A stretch of 64,000 nt of DNA. It comes from Deltaproteobacteria bacterium (GTDB lineage Bacteria; Desulfobacterota; GWC2-55-46). Below, one piece after another: positions 35,093 through 43,540 of this stretch. The stretch is taken from contig JACRCL010000016.1 of the NCBI GenBank assembly GCA_016219015.1, forward strand, positions 124,001-188,000. Reading direction: 5' to 3'. The notes under the pieces are model-generated. The model worked only from the letters and a program-made list of their open reading frames with translations, was not told where the DNA came from and did not search any database. Position 1 is the stretch's first letter. Every line of letters starts with the position of its first letter. Position numbers and translations under genes: made by a program.

Positions 35093-36361
35093 TCAGGCTA
35101 TCAGGTTTTCTATTTCGGGGGCGAACTCGCCGGGGTCCTTCGAGGTTACGACCCACCTGCCTATCTCGTCCTTCAGGTCGACCTCGAAGGGCTTCGGCAG
35201 GCGGCTGCCGGACTTGTCGAATACCATCAGGACATTGGGCTGGAGCGGGTGGTCCCTGTTCAGCGACCTGACTACGGACATCTCACCGGTATTGAGCTCG
35301 ACGAGCGTGCCTATCGGGTATATGCCGAGGCACTTGACGAGCCTCTCCACCAGGGACGGCTCGAACTGCTTGCCCCTGAGCGCGTACATCTTCTTCAAGG
35401 CCTCCTCGGGCAGGAGCGCCTTCTGATATACCCTGTTGCTGGTCATCGCGTCGTACGTGTCGGCCACTGCCGCGACCCTGGCGAAGACGTGTATCTCCTC
35501 CCCGGATATCCTCTCCCCGTAGCCTGCCCCGTCGAACCTCTCATGGTGGTGCAGCGAGACATGCCTTGAGCTGTCGCTTATGCCTTTGGTCTTCAGCAAT
35601 ATCTCGGAGCCGAGCATGGGGTGTTTTTTTATCTCGGCGTACTCGGCGTCCGAAAGCGGACCGGGCTTTTTAAGTATCGCCTCGGGGATGAGCATCTTCC
35701 CGATGTCGTGGAGTATCGCGCCGACCCCGAGGTCATGGAGAGAGCCCTCGTCAAGGCCCATCTGCCGCCCTATCGCTATCGCGAGTATGCTGACGTTCAC
35801 CGAGTGGGCGAACGTGTAGTCGTCGAAGCTCTTGAGGCGCGCCAGGCTCGCAAGCGCGTCCTGGTTCTTGAAGACGCTGCCGACCATCCTGTCAACGGAT
35901 TCGTTTATCGGGCCGGCCTCTATTTCCTTGCCCATGCGGACGTTCGCCATGAACCCCCGGACCAGGTCCTGCGCCTCCCGCCGTATCTCCTTCGCCTCTT
36001 TAACGGCCTCATGGAAATCCACCCTGTCAACGGCCGCTGGCCCTTCCTCCTCAGGGGGGGCGGGGGGCTCTGTCAGCGTTTGCGCGTCCGCGATTATCCC
36101 GGCTTCCTCTACAGCCTCAGTTTTTTCCGGCTCTTTTGACCGGGGCTCGTCGATGGGAACGGGGGGCAGGGGCGCGGGCAGCTCCTCTTCTATATCAACG
36201 TAAGCGGACCTGTAGCCGCTCTCGATAAACCTGCGTATATCGCCCTCGCCGTCCACGAGGATGTTGTTGACGAAGAATATGACCCCTGCCGCGCCTTCCT
36301 TTTCGAGCCCGCTTAAGTACATGCCGGGCTTAAGCTCGTCAATGCCTATTTTCTTGATCAT
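35093..36361 (-). CDS. HD-GYP domain protein with N-terminal DUF3391, variant GYG motif
   Basis: Probable cyclic-di-GMP phosphodiesterase, 422 residues. The N-terminal DUF3391 (MIKKIGIDELKPGMYLS ... GYRSAYVDIEE) is followed by a Pro/Glu-rich linker (60-115) and the HD-GYP domain. Metal residues are in HSVNVSILAIAIGRQ, ILHDIGKMLIPEAIL and HHHERFDGAGYGE. The last is normally GYP, and here the proline is glycine. A PilZ-like C-terminal stretch (TLVELNTGEMSVV) ends the protein. The variant motif may alter activity or partner binding. Confidence 0.9.
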   Translation of the reverse strand: MIKKIGIDELKPGMYLSGLEKEGAAGVIFFVNNILVDGEGDIRRFIESGYRSAYVDIEEELPAPLPPVPIDEPRSKEPEKTEAVEEAGIIADAQTLTEPPAPPEEEGPAAVDRVDFHEAVKEAKEIRREAQDLVRGFMANVRMGKEIEAGPINESVDRMVGSVFKNQDALASLARLKSFDDYTFAHSVNVSILAIAIGRQMGLDEGSLHDLGVGAILHDIGKMLIPEAILKKPGPLSDAEYAEIKKHPMLGSEILLKTKGISDSSRHVSLHHHERFDGAGYGERISGEEIHVFARVAAVADTYDAMTSNRVYQKALLPEEALKKMYALRGKQFEPSLVERLVKCLGIYPIGTLVELNTGEMSVVRSLNRDHPLQPNVLMVFDKSGSRLPKPFEVDLKDEIGRWVVTSKDPGEFAPEIENLIA

Positions 36362-36375
36362 TTTTCTCTCTTGGT

Positions 36376-36495
36376 CGGCTGCTGAAAAAGTCCATCTGCT
36401 TTGTTGTCATCAAAGCTCGTCATTGCGCCGTACAAACAAAGTACGCCTCATTCCTCGCTTCTCGACGCCTCGCGGACTCGATTTTGAGCAGCCTA
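36376..36495. repeat. R1 repeat copy 4
   Basis: CGGCTGCTGAAAAAGTCCATC to GACTCGATTTTGAGCAGCC, with the CTTCTCGACGCCTCGCGGAC core. Confidence 0.8.
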
Positions 36496-36583
36496 TTATG
36501 TTTTTTTAAATGGGAAAGACCCACGTTAGATATCGGAGGAATACCCCGAAACTTTAGCGAAAACGGACGGGACAAACGGCCGG

Positions 36584-36611
36584 TTGACAACACGTCGAAC
36601 GGATATATACT
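36584..36611 (+). promoter_or_regulatory. Promoter of the DUF1540 gene
   Basis: TTGACA (36584-36589), a 16-nt spacer and TATACT (36606-36611), a close match to the sigma-70 consensus. Confidence 0.75.
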
Positions 36612-36653
36612 CGAAATTGTAGACTTTCTCTGATCAATCCCAAGGAGGAGACC

Positions 36654-36941
36654 ATGATAAGCATGCCAAGGATATTGAGCTGTTCGGTAACCGAGTGCGC
36701 ATACAACGTAAATAACGAATGCCATACCCTGGCCATAACCGTCGGGGACGGCAGCCACGCCTCCTGCGACACCTATTACAGGACGAAGGTAAAGGGCGGG
36801 GCCGTAGACCAGATCGGCGGCGTGGGCGCGTGCAAGGCCGACGCCTGCAAGTTCAACAAGGCGTTCGAATGCTCCGCGCCGGGGATAAACGTCGCCGCCC
36901 ACAGCGGGCACGCCGACTGCAAGACCTTTACTCAAAGGTAA
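36654..36941 (+). CDS. DUF1540 cysteine-rich protein
   Basis: 95 residues with eight cysteines in the DUF1540 pattern: ILSCSVTECAYNVNNECHT, ASCDTYY, ACKADACKFNKAFECSAPG and HADCKTF. The repeated C-x5-C-x7-C-like arrangement, seen twice, suggests a tandem small metal-binding fold, probably zinc or iron. It has its own strong promoter and AAGGAGGAG before the ATG. A GC-rich hairpin (36978-37008, GCGGCCGCATA/TATGCGGCCGC) without a T-run follows. Function unknown in the family. Confidence 0.88.
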   Translation: MISMPRILSCSVTECAYNVNNECHTLAITVGDGSHASCDTYYRTKVKGGAVDQIGGVGACKADACKFNKAFECSAPGINVAAHSGHADCKTFTQR

Positions 36942-37071
36942 AACCGTCCCTCCCAAAAGATTTTTTCCGCGTTTTCAAGGCGGCCGCATACCCGGTATGC
37001 GGCCGCCGGTCATTTATTTCGAAATCTCCTTTTGACAAACCATTCTCATAGGTGATATACGGGAATCACCC

Positions 37072-37857
37072 ATGGCAAGGATAATAACCCTTACAACGGA
37101 CTTCGGCCTGAGGGACCCGTACCAGGGCGCGATGAAAGGGGCTATCCTTTCCATAAACCCCGAGGCCGGGCTCATAGACATAACCCACCTCATAGCGCCG
37201 GGCAACATTCTCGAAGGCGCCTTCGTCCTTTTTGAGTCCTGCGGTTTCTTCCCCCGGGGGACGATACACCTTGGCGTGGTAGACCCCGGGGTAGGGGGCG
37301 AGAGGAGGCCGATATTGCTGGAGACCGAAGACTGCATCTTCGTCGGCCCCGACAACGGCCTGTTCAGCATAGCCGCGAAAGGGAAGGTCAGGCGGGTCAT
37401 CCACCTCACGAAAAAGGAATATTTCAGGAGCGAGGTAAGCAGCACCTTCCACGGCAGGGATATCTTCGGCCCCGTGGCCGCCCACTTAAGCCTCGGGGCA
37501 GACCCCGGCGTGTTAGGGGAAGAGACAGGGTCGTTCAATGAAGTCGAGCTCCCGGCCACTGAGAAAAGGGGCGGGGCCATATACGGCGCTGTCATCTACA
37601 TAGACTCCTTCGGCAACCTTATCACCAACATAAGTAAAGTTGACGCCCTCGGTCTGGGCGGCGTCCTCGAGGCCGAGATCAACGGCTTTAGCATAAGCGG
37701 CCTCAAGAGGACTTATTGCGACGTGAAAAAAGGCGCCCCCGTGATGCTTATCGGCAGCTCCGATTTCCTCGAGATCGCCGTAAGCTCAGGCAGGGCCTCA
37801 ACGGAGCTTAAGGCCAAAGTGGGCGATAAGGTCTTGTTAAGGCCGCTAAAAAGATGA
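37072..37857 (+). CDS. S-adenosyl-L-methionine hydrolase (adenosine-forming), DUF62 family
   Basis: A 261-residue member of the fluorinase/chlorinase-like DUF62 family that splits SAM with water to adenosine and methionine. The N-terminal Asp motif is ITLTTDFGLRDPYQGAMKG. The Arg and His of the catalytic triad fit FHGRDIFGPVAAHLSLG, with YIDSFGNLITNI near residue 180. The end overlaps dtd by 4 nt (ATGA), so the two are translationally coupled. Confidence 0.92.
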   Translation: MARIITLTTDFGLRDPYQGAMKGAILSINPEAGLIDITHLIAPGNILEGAFVLFESCGFFPRGTIHLGVVDPGVGGERRPILLETEDCIFVGPDNGLFSIAAKGKVRRVIHLTKKEYFRSEVSSTFHGRDIFGPVAAHLSLGADPGVLGEETGSFNEVELPATEKRGGAIYGAVIYIDSFGNLITNISKVDALGLGGVLEAEINGFSISGLKRTYCDVKKGAPVMLIGSSDFLEIAVSSGRASTELKAKVGDKVLLRPLKR

Positions 37858-38303
37858 GGGCGGTGGTGCAGAGGGTAGCAAGGGCGGAGGTAAGGGTAGA
37901 GGGGAGGGTAATAGGCTCCATAGGCAAGGGGCTTCTTGCTTATATAGGCGTTGAGAGGGGCGACGGCCCCGCTGACATCGAGTTCATATCAACGAAGTTA
38001 AGGTCGATGAGGGTCTTCGAGGACTCGAACAACAGGATGAACCTCGATGTGGGGGAGATAAAAGGGGGTTTCCTAATCATCTCGCAGTTTACGCTTCACG
38101 GGGACCTGAGGAAGGGGAGGAGGCCGTCTTTTGACGCGGCTGAGGAGCCCGGCAGGGCGCAAGAGCTCTACGGGGCGCTCATAAGAAATTTGAGCGAGAC
38201 CGGGCTTACGGTGGAGGCCGGCTCTTTCGGCGCGCACATGGAGGTCGATAGCGTAAACGACGGCCCTGTCACAATGCTGCTTGACAGCAGGAAGATATTT
38301 TAG
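37854..38303 (+). CDS. dtd: D-aminoacyl-tRNA deacylase
   Basis: Hydrolyses D-aminoacyl-tRNA and glycyl-tRNA(Ala). The 149-residue length is standard. Active-site motifs ISQFTLHGDLRKGRRPSFD and NDGPVTMLLD are intact, as is the N-terminal MRAVVQRVARAEV. Coupled to the SAM hydrolase gene. The stop TAG is followed directly by an R1 left-end fragment (38304-38325). Confidence 0.97.
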   Translation: MRAVVQRVARAEVRVEGRVIGSIGKGLLAYIGVERGDGPADIEFISTKLRSMRVFEDSNNRMNLDVGEIKGGFLIISQFTLHGDLRKGRRPSFDAAEEPGRAQELYGALIRNLSETGLTVEAGSFGAHMEVDSVNDGPVTMLLDSRKIF

Positions 38304-38401
38304 CAGGCTGCTCAAAAACTGTTTAGTATGTCTGAGCGAAGAAGAATCTGGAAGTTAATAGAATCGACAGTCCAAGAGATAACAGGCTGAGGAATAGGCG
38401 G

Positions 38402-39310
38402 GTGATTGAGATGAGGGTAACGGGGCTCGGCCAGTGCTCGCTCGACCATATCGCCGTCCTGAAAAGGTTCCCCCAAGAGGACACCAAGGAAGAGGCGCTC
38501 GGACTTGCCATGCAGGGCGGCGGGCCAGTGGCCACGGCGCTCGTGGCGTTAAGCAGGCTCGGGGTAAAGACATCGTTCATCGGGATGGTATCTGACGACG
38601 CCATCGGCGCCGAGATACGCAGAGGCCTCAAAGCGGAAGGCGTCGATGTAAAGGGCCTCAAGGTAAAAAAGGGCGGCTCGTCACAGGCGGCGTTCATCCT
38701 CGTAAACCCCGCCAAAAGCTCAAGGACTATAATATGGAAAAGGCCGACTGTCCCGCCGCTCGGCCCCAAGGAGATAGACCTTTCCCTGATAAGGGGTAGT
38801 GACCTTCTCCTGCTCGACGGCCTCATGGCCGGGGCTTCGCTGGAGGCTGCAAGGACGGCAAGACTACTTGGCATCCCGGTGATGCTCGACGCCGGGAGAA
38901 TGAGGCCGGGGATGATGAAGCTCTGCTCGCTTGCCGATTACATCGTGGCGTCGTCCGAGTTCGCCGCCGGGCTCGGCCCCGGTACAATTGAAGCTATAGA
39001 AAAGCTCTCCTCATACAACCCGAAGGCAGTTACCATAACGCTCGGGAAAAAAGGCAGCGTCACGTCATTTAACGGAAAGTTATTCAGGCAAAAGGCGTTC
39101 AAGGTGAAGGCCGTGGACACGACCGGCGCCGGAGACGTCTTCCACGCCGGTTATATCTACGGTCTTCTTAAAAATTGGGCAATCGAAAAGACCGTGGAGT
39201 TCGCCTCGGCCTTCGCCGCGCTCAAGTGCCTTAAAGCCGGTGGCAGGGCAGGCATCCCGACCCTTTCGCGGACGCTCAAGTTCATGAAGGACCCCGCCGC
39301 CCGCCGGTAG
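38402..39310 (+). CDS. PfkB-family carbohydrate/nucleoside kinase
   Basis: A 302-residue ribokinase-fold kinase. The N-terminal GG motif is ALAMQGGGPVATALVALSRLG. The C-terminal signature DTTGAGDVFHAGYIYGLL carries the catalytic aspartate, and ITLGKKGSV is present before it. The substrate cannot be assigned; ribokinase, fructokinase or adenosine kinase relatives all fit. The start may be GTG at 38402 or ATG at 38411. Confidence 0.88.
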   Translation: MIEMRVTGLGQCSLDHIAVLKRFPQEDTKEEALGLAMQGGGPVATALVALSRLGVKTSFIGMVSDDAIGAEIRRGLKAEGVDVKGLKVKKGGSSQAAFILVNPAKSSRTIIWKRPTVPPLGPKEIDLSLIRGSDLLLLDGLMAGASLEAARTARLLGIPVMLDAGRMRPGMMKLCSLADYIVASSEFAAGLGPGTIEAIEKLSSYNPKAVTITLGKKGSVTSFNGKLFRQKAFKVKAVDTTGAGDVFHAGYIYGLLKNWAIEKTVEFASAFAALKCLKAGGRAGIPTLSRTLKFMKDPAARR

Positions 39311-39343
39311 CTTTCTACCCTTCCCGGAAGCCATTCCTTTTTT

Positions 39344-40795
39344 ATGATAAACTCGGATATGGGCATGAAGAGGTTCGACCTTGTCATAGTCGGCGGAGGG
39401 GTCGCCGGGCTTGTGGCCGCCAGCGGGGCGTCTCAGCTCGGGGCGAGGGTAGCCCTTGTCGAGAGGGTCTCGCTCGGAGGGGACTGCCTGAGGACCGGCT
39501 GCGTGCCGACGAAGAGGCTTATCCGGTCGGCCAAGGCCGCAAGCCTCGTCCGCCGGGCCGGAGAGTTCGGGGTCGAAGTAAAGGAGGCGAATGTAGACTT
39601 CGCGAAGGTCATGGATGGGGTTAGAAACGTCCAGGGCAGCATTGGCGTCCATGACAGCCCCGAGCGTTTTAAGGAGATGGGGGTGGAGGTCATAATCGGC
39701 GCGGGCAGGTTTGTCGACAAGGGCACGTTTGAGGTGAACGGGCAGAGGCTTGCGGGAAAAAAATTCATAATAGCGACCGGCTCCTCGCCTGTAATAATCC
39801 CGGTGCCGGGCCTTAAAGAGGCCGGGGTGCTCACCAACGAGACGGCCCTTGATTTAAAAGAGCTCCCCAAGACCATAGCCATACTCGGGGCCGGGCCCAT
39901 CGGCATAGAGTTCGCGCAGGCTTATGGGCGGCTGGGGTCAAGGGTGACGGTCATAGAAAAGCAGGAGCGGATACTCCCGCGCGAGGACAGCGAGGTATCG
40001 GACATGCTCTTTAAGATACTCGCTGCCGAGGGCGTAAGGATAGACGTCTGCACGGAGATAAAAAATGTCTGCAAAGCCGGAGGCAGGAAGGTCCTGAACG
40101 CCCGCTGCCCCACCGGAGATAAGGTCTACGAGGCCGACGAGGTGATGGTCGCCATAGGCCGCGCGCCGAATGTAGACGGCATGGGCCTTGAGGCCGCCGG
40201 GGTCGCGTATGACAGGAGGAAGGGGATAAAGGTAGACGAACGGCTCCGCACCACGAACAGGGACATCTACGCCTGCGGCGACGTGGTCGGCCATTACGCC
40301 TTCACCCACGTAGCCGAATACCACGCGGGGATAGCCCTGGGCAACGCCCTTTTTCCGTTCATGAAGAGGCGGGTCGATTACAGGGCGGTGCCGTGGGTCA
40401 CGTTCTCAGACCCGGAGCTTGCGAGGGTCGGGCTTACCGAGGCCGAGGCGAGGGAGAAGTTCAAGGACAGGGTAAAGGTCTACCGCCATTATTTCAAGGA
40501 CGTGGACAGGGCCGTGATAGAGGGCGAGGCGAACGGCATGATAAAGCTCGTCTGTTCAAAAGACGCGGCCCTCCTCGGCGCGCATATCCTCGGGCCCAAT
40601 GCCGGGGAGCTGCTCCCTGAATACGTGCTCGCCATACGTGAGGGGCTGCCGGTTACAAAGGTCTCGAGGGCCATCCACGCGTACCCTACTGAGGCCATGG
40701 CGTTGAAGCGGGCCGCTGACGAGTATTATAAGGAGAAGCTCTTTACTGGATGGGTACAGAGGCTTGCAAAGCGTCTTATAAGGCGTGGAGGCTGA
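39344..40795 (+). CDS. Class I flavin disulfide reductase (mercuric reductase/dihydrolipoamide dehydrogenase-like)
   Basis: FAD- and NAD(P)H-dependent disulfide oxidoreductase, 483 residues. FAD motif LVIVGGGVAGLVAASGA, redox disulfide GGDCLRTGCVPTK, NAD motif IAILGAGPIGIEFAQAYG and second FAD motif RDIYACGDVVG. The C-terminal dimer motif is HAYPTEAMAL, replacing the usual HxHPT; in mercuric reductases and relatives this region varies. There is no N-terminal HMA or C-terminal Cys pair, so mercury reduction is not supported. It precedes a TVP38-type membrane protein, a pairing often seen in bacteria. Confidence 0.9.
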   Translation: MINSDMGMKRFDLVIVGGGVAGLVAASGASQLGARVALVERVSLGGDCLRTGCVPTKRLIRSAKAASLVRRAGEFGVEVKEANVDFAKVMDGVRNVQGSIGVHDSPERFKEMGVEVIIGAGRFVDKGTFEVNGQRLAGKKFIIATGSSPVIIPVPGLKEAGVLTNETALDLKELPKTIAILGAGPIGIEFAQAYGRLGSRVTVIEKQERILPREDSEVSDMLFKILAAEGVRIDVCTEIKNVCKAGGRKVLNARCPTGDKVYEADEVMVAIGRAPNVDGMGLEAAGVAYDRRKGIKVDERLRTTNRDIYACGDVVGHYAFTHVAEYHAGIALGNALFPFMKRRVDYRAVPWVTFSDPELARVGLTEAEAREKFKDRVKVYRHYFKDVDRAVIEGEANGMIKLVCSKDAALLGAHILGPNAGELLPEYVLAIREGLPVTKVSRAIHAYPTEAMALKRAADEYYKEKLFTGWVQRLAKRLIRRGG

Positions 40796-40805
40796 GGAGC
40801 GGGCA

Positions 40806-41468
40806 ATGTCACGCAACAAGATAAGGTTCGTCATCCTTTTGATTTTCATCGCGGCCTCGTTCATATCGATAAGGTTCTTTAATTTGAGCGGATACCTCGA
40901 TCAGGAAAGGCTCAGGGGCTGGATAGACGGCTTCGGGGTATGGGGGCCGCTCGTGTATATCCTCGTCTACGTCCTTTCAGCGAGCCTTATGGTGCCGGGC
41001 CTGCCTGTGACCGTTGCCGGAGGGGTGCTCTTCGGCCCTGTTAAAGGGTCGATATATGTTCTGATAGGGGCGACCCTCGGGGCGATGGCGGCCTTCCTGA
41101 TAGCGAGGTACATGGGCAGGGGATGGGTGGAGTCGGTCTTCAAGGGCGGCAGGCTCGGGGAGCTCGACCGGAAGGTAAAGGAGCAGGGCTGGAAGATAGT
41201 GGCAATAACGAGGCTCATACCGATTTTCCCGTACAACTTCCTCAACTACGCCTACGGGCTTACGAGCATCAGGTTCAGCCATTACCTCCTGGCGACCGCC
41301 GTTTTCATGATACCCGGCGTAGTGGCCTACGTGGTATTCTCAAGCTCGATAATCGACCTCTTGAAAGGCAGGGCCTCAAGGGAGTTCGTTATCGGGGTGA
41401 TACTCGTCATTATCGTATCGGTCCTGCCGCTTATCTATAAAAGGTTTAGACCTGAAAGAAGGAGATAG
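40806..41468 (+). CDS. TVP38/TMEM64 family membrane protein (VTT domain)
   Basis: About 220 residues and six hydrophobic segments. The VTT/SNARE-associated core reads VPGLPVTVAGGVLFGPVKG and LIGATLGAMAAFLIARY, then ITRLIPIFPYNFLNYAYGLT. DedA-superfamily proteins affect membrane lipid or proton balance, and some are lipid scramblases. The start at ATG 40806 has AGGAG seven bases upstream; an in-frame GTG at 40785 overlaps the reductase gene. Likely co-transcribed with the reductase. Confidence 0.9.
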   Translation: MSRNKIRFVILLIFIAASFISIRFFNLSGYLDQERLRGWIDGFGVWGPLVYILVYVLSASLMVPGLPVTVAGGVLFGPVKGSIYVLIGATLGAMAAFLIARYMGRGWVESVFKGGRLGELDRKVKEQGWKIVAITRLIPIFPYNFLNYAYGLTSIRFSHYLLATAVFMIPGVVAYVVFSSSIIDLLKGRASREFVIGVILVIIVSVLPLIYKRFRPERRR

Positions 41469-41528
41469 GGCCTTTTCCATTTGACACCAGGCGCTTATGC
41501 GCTAAACTTAATAGAACCCGGAATTGTT

Positions 41529-41644
41529 CAAGTTGCTCAAAAAGCTCCAGATGCGAGGCGTCGAGGAGCAAGGAATGAGACGTACTCTCCTTACGTTGTG
41601 ACAAGACGAAGACAACGAAGCAGATGGACTTTTTCAGCAGCCTG
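41529..41644. repeat. R1 repeat copy 5
   Basis: CAAGTTGCTCAAAAAGCTCC to GACTTTTTCAGCAGCCTG with the GCGAGGCGTCGAGGAGCAAG core and TCTCCTTACGT segment, same orientation as copy 2. Confidence 0.85.
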
Positions 41645-41655
41645 TTAGGTGAAAA

Positions 41656-41805
41656 ATGGATACCATAAGCGCAATACTGGGATGGGGGCTTACCCTTGTC
41701 CTTTATAATGTCATTTGGGCTTTTTTCATCACGGGCCTCTTCACCCTTGTAATAGGCAAGTACCTCAAGAGGGAAAGAGCGAACGAGAGAGCTAAAAAAA
41801 CCTAA
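41656..41805 (+). CDS. Small single-pass membrane protein, 49 aa
   Basis: Short frame with one long hydrophobic helix (residues 6-34, ILGWGLTLVLYNVIWAFF) and a strongly basic C-terminus (KYLKRERANERAKKT), the profile of a single-pass small membrane protein. AGGTG precedes the ATG by 4-5 nt, partly built from the end of the R1 repeat. No family recognised. It may be a genuine small protein or chance; codon use looks like neighbouring genes. Confidence 0.5.
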   Translation: MDTISAILGWGLTLVLYNVIWAFFITGLFTLVIGKYLKRERANERAKKT

Positions 41806-41960
41806 GAAATATGATGGGTTGAGAGCTTATTTGGAAGCAGTCTCACCTGAAAATACATCTCCAAGTCCAATTTTACTTCCCGTGGACCTTCCTCTCAAGG
41901 CTGTTTTTTCCCCGCCCCTTTCGCAAACATTAAAAATATTGAATAACTCCGGGCTTTAAA

Positions 41961-42071
41961 GTAAAATCTATCTGCCCATGAGCTTGGGCGGAGAATTTTA
42001 CGGTATGTCTGGAAGGCCTTAAAATCAAAGTATGTTTTCGGCAGGGTAAGGAAGTTACCCTGCCTTTTTTT
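41961..42071 (+). terminator. Hairpin and intrinsic terminator upstream of the HD-GYP response regulator
   Basis: A perfect 10-bp stem GGCAGGGTAA/TTACCCTGCC (42040-42064) with a five-base loop and seven T's, ending 28 nt before the next start codon. An imperfect hairpin (GTAAAAT/ATTTTAC with TGCCCA/TGGGCG, 41961-42001) precedes it. It could end the small-protein transcript or act as an attenuator; no known riboswitch motif is seen. The rest of 41806-42099 shows nothing clear. Confidence 0.75.
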
Positions 42072-42099
42072 ACCTCATCCGGAAACCGGCGCGGAGGCT

Positions 42100-43182
42100 A
42101 TGGAAGGGCAGCAGAAAAGAAGCATATTCATAGTCGATGACGAAGAGCCCATCCGCAAGGTCTTAAACACTCACCTGACCAAAGAGGGCTACGGCGTGAT
42201 CCAGTCTCCCGGCGGCCCCTCCGTATTCGACATGCTCCGGTCCAATTCCTTTGACCTCGTCATAAGCGACATAAGGATGCCCGAGGTAGACGGCATCAAG
42301 GTGCTCGAGTTCGTGAGGGAGAGCTTCGATTCCGTCCCGGTAATCATGCTCACCGGGCTGAACGACATCTCCATCGCCGTAGACGTCATGAAAAAGGGCG
42401 CCTTCGACTTCATCATGAAGCCGGTGAGGAAAGAGGACCTGATGAACGTCGTGAGGAAGGCGCTTGCGAACAGGGACCTGCGCCTCCGGAACAAGGAGCT
42501 TGAGCTGGAGAACAGGGAGTACCAGCTCTTCCTCGAGCAGAAGGTCAGGGAGCGGACAAAGGAGCTCAACTCCAAGGCCATGGAGCTTCAGAAGGCGTAC
42601 GGGATACTGAAGTCCATGAACATACAGTTCATAAACGTTTTGGCCGAGACTATCGAGGCGAAGGACCGCCACACGAGCGGGCACTGCAACCGCATGCGCC
42701 AGGTCTGCGTCGGGCTCGGCAGGCTCGCCGGGCTCAACCCGGAGGAGCTCGAGATACTCGAGTACGCCTCCCTGCTCCACGACCTCGGCAAGATCGGCAT
42801 AAACGAGGCCATCCTCAACAAGGAGGGCCCGCTCACCGAAGAGGAGTGCAGGCACGTAAAGGAGCATTCGCTCATCGGGGAGAAGATACTCATCGGGATA
42901 CCGCTCATGGAGCAGGTGGCCAGGATAATAGTGGCCCACCACGAGAACTTCAACGGCACCGGGTACCCGAGGAACTTGAAGGGTGAAGAGATCCCTTTCG
43001 CCGCGAGGATAATCTCCGTGGCCGACCTCTACGACGCGATGAGCAGCGACCGCCCCTACCGCAAGGGGCTCCCCCTCGAGGTGGTCGTTGAAGAGATGAA
43101 GAGGGTCGCCGGTACCCAGCTCGACCCCGGGCTCGTAAACCTTTTCCTGGAGAGCAAGGTCTACCAGTTCAGCAGGGGCTGA
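42100..43182 (+). CDS. Response regulator with HD-GYP output domain
   Basis: A 360-residue two-component regulator. Receiver domain residues 8-125 with acidic pair DDEE near 13, phospho-acceptor Asp57 (VISDIRMP) and Lys107 (IMKPVRK). A coiled-coil linker (125-170) leads to an HD-GYP domain with HD at 227-228 (LLHDLGKIG), HHENFNGTGYP (280-290) and VADLYDAMSSDRPY. All metal ligands and the GYP motif are intact, so cyclic-di-GMP hydrolysis is likely. The heme-c histidine kinase 360 nt downstream is a plausible partner. Confidence 0.93.
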   Translation: MEGQQKRSIFIVDDEEPIRKVLNTHLTKEGYGVIQSPGGPSVFDMLRSNSFDLVISDIRMPEVDGIKVLEFVRESFDSVPVIMLTGLNDISIAVDVMKKGAFDFIMKPVRKEDLMNVVRKALANRDLRLRNKELELENREYQLFLEQKVRERTKELNSKAMELQKAYGILKSMNIQFINVLAETIEAKDRHTSGHCNRMRQVCVGLGRLAGLNPEELEILEYASLLHDLGKIGINEAILNKEGPLTEEECRHVKEHSLIGEKILIGIPLMEQVARIIVAHHENFNGTGYPRNLKGEEIPFAARIISVADLYDAMSSDRPYRKGLPLEVVVEEMKRVAGTQLDPGLVNLFLESKVYQFSRG

Positions 43183-43247
43183 CCCCGCTTGCGGGCCTCA
43201 AGTCCCGCCCGGAATGTCCGATAAGAAGAGGATTAAAGAAAATCTAA

Positions 43248-43485
43248 CAGATTGCTGAAAAACTCGCAATTTTTTTGAATCTCCCCGCAGCAAGCTGCGG
43301 GGAATCTTCGACACATAAGGAAGATTCGATTTCGATTCGCTCGCATGCGCTCGCTATGCGTGTTCAGGCTGCTCAAAATCGAGTCCGCGAGGCGTCTTAG
43401 AGGCTTGGGGATGAGACTACTCACGCAATGACGAGCGAGGGAGACTAAGAAGCACCAGTTCGGATGGAATTTTTCAGCAGCCTGA
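43248..43485. repeat. Composite repeat: R1 interrupted by R5
   Basis: Starts as R1 (CAGATTGCTGAAAAACTCGC). It is then interrupted by R5 (43276-43365: CCCCGCAGCAAGCTGCGGGG, ACACATAAGGAAGATTCG, GTGTTCAGG) and continues as R1 (GCTGCTCAAAATCGAGTCC to TTTTTCAGCAGCCTG). It accounts for the 358-nt gap 43183-43540. Confidence 0.75.
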
Positions 43486-43540
43486 ATGTGCCTTTCGAGG
43501 AGGTCCCCCTCAAGGCCCCTGTCAAAAAAGGCCCCCGCCC

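Noticed and set aside
36420..36956. Minus-strand frame of 178 codons near 36.5 kb
   Set aside because: It overlaps the DUF1540 gene and the R1 repeat; the DUF1540 protein with its promoter is convincing.
39344..40795. Mercuric reductase
   Set aside because: It shares the flavin disulfide reductase core but lacks the HMA domain and the C-terminal Cys pair, and no mer genes are adjacent.
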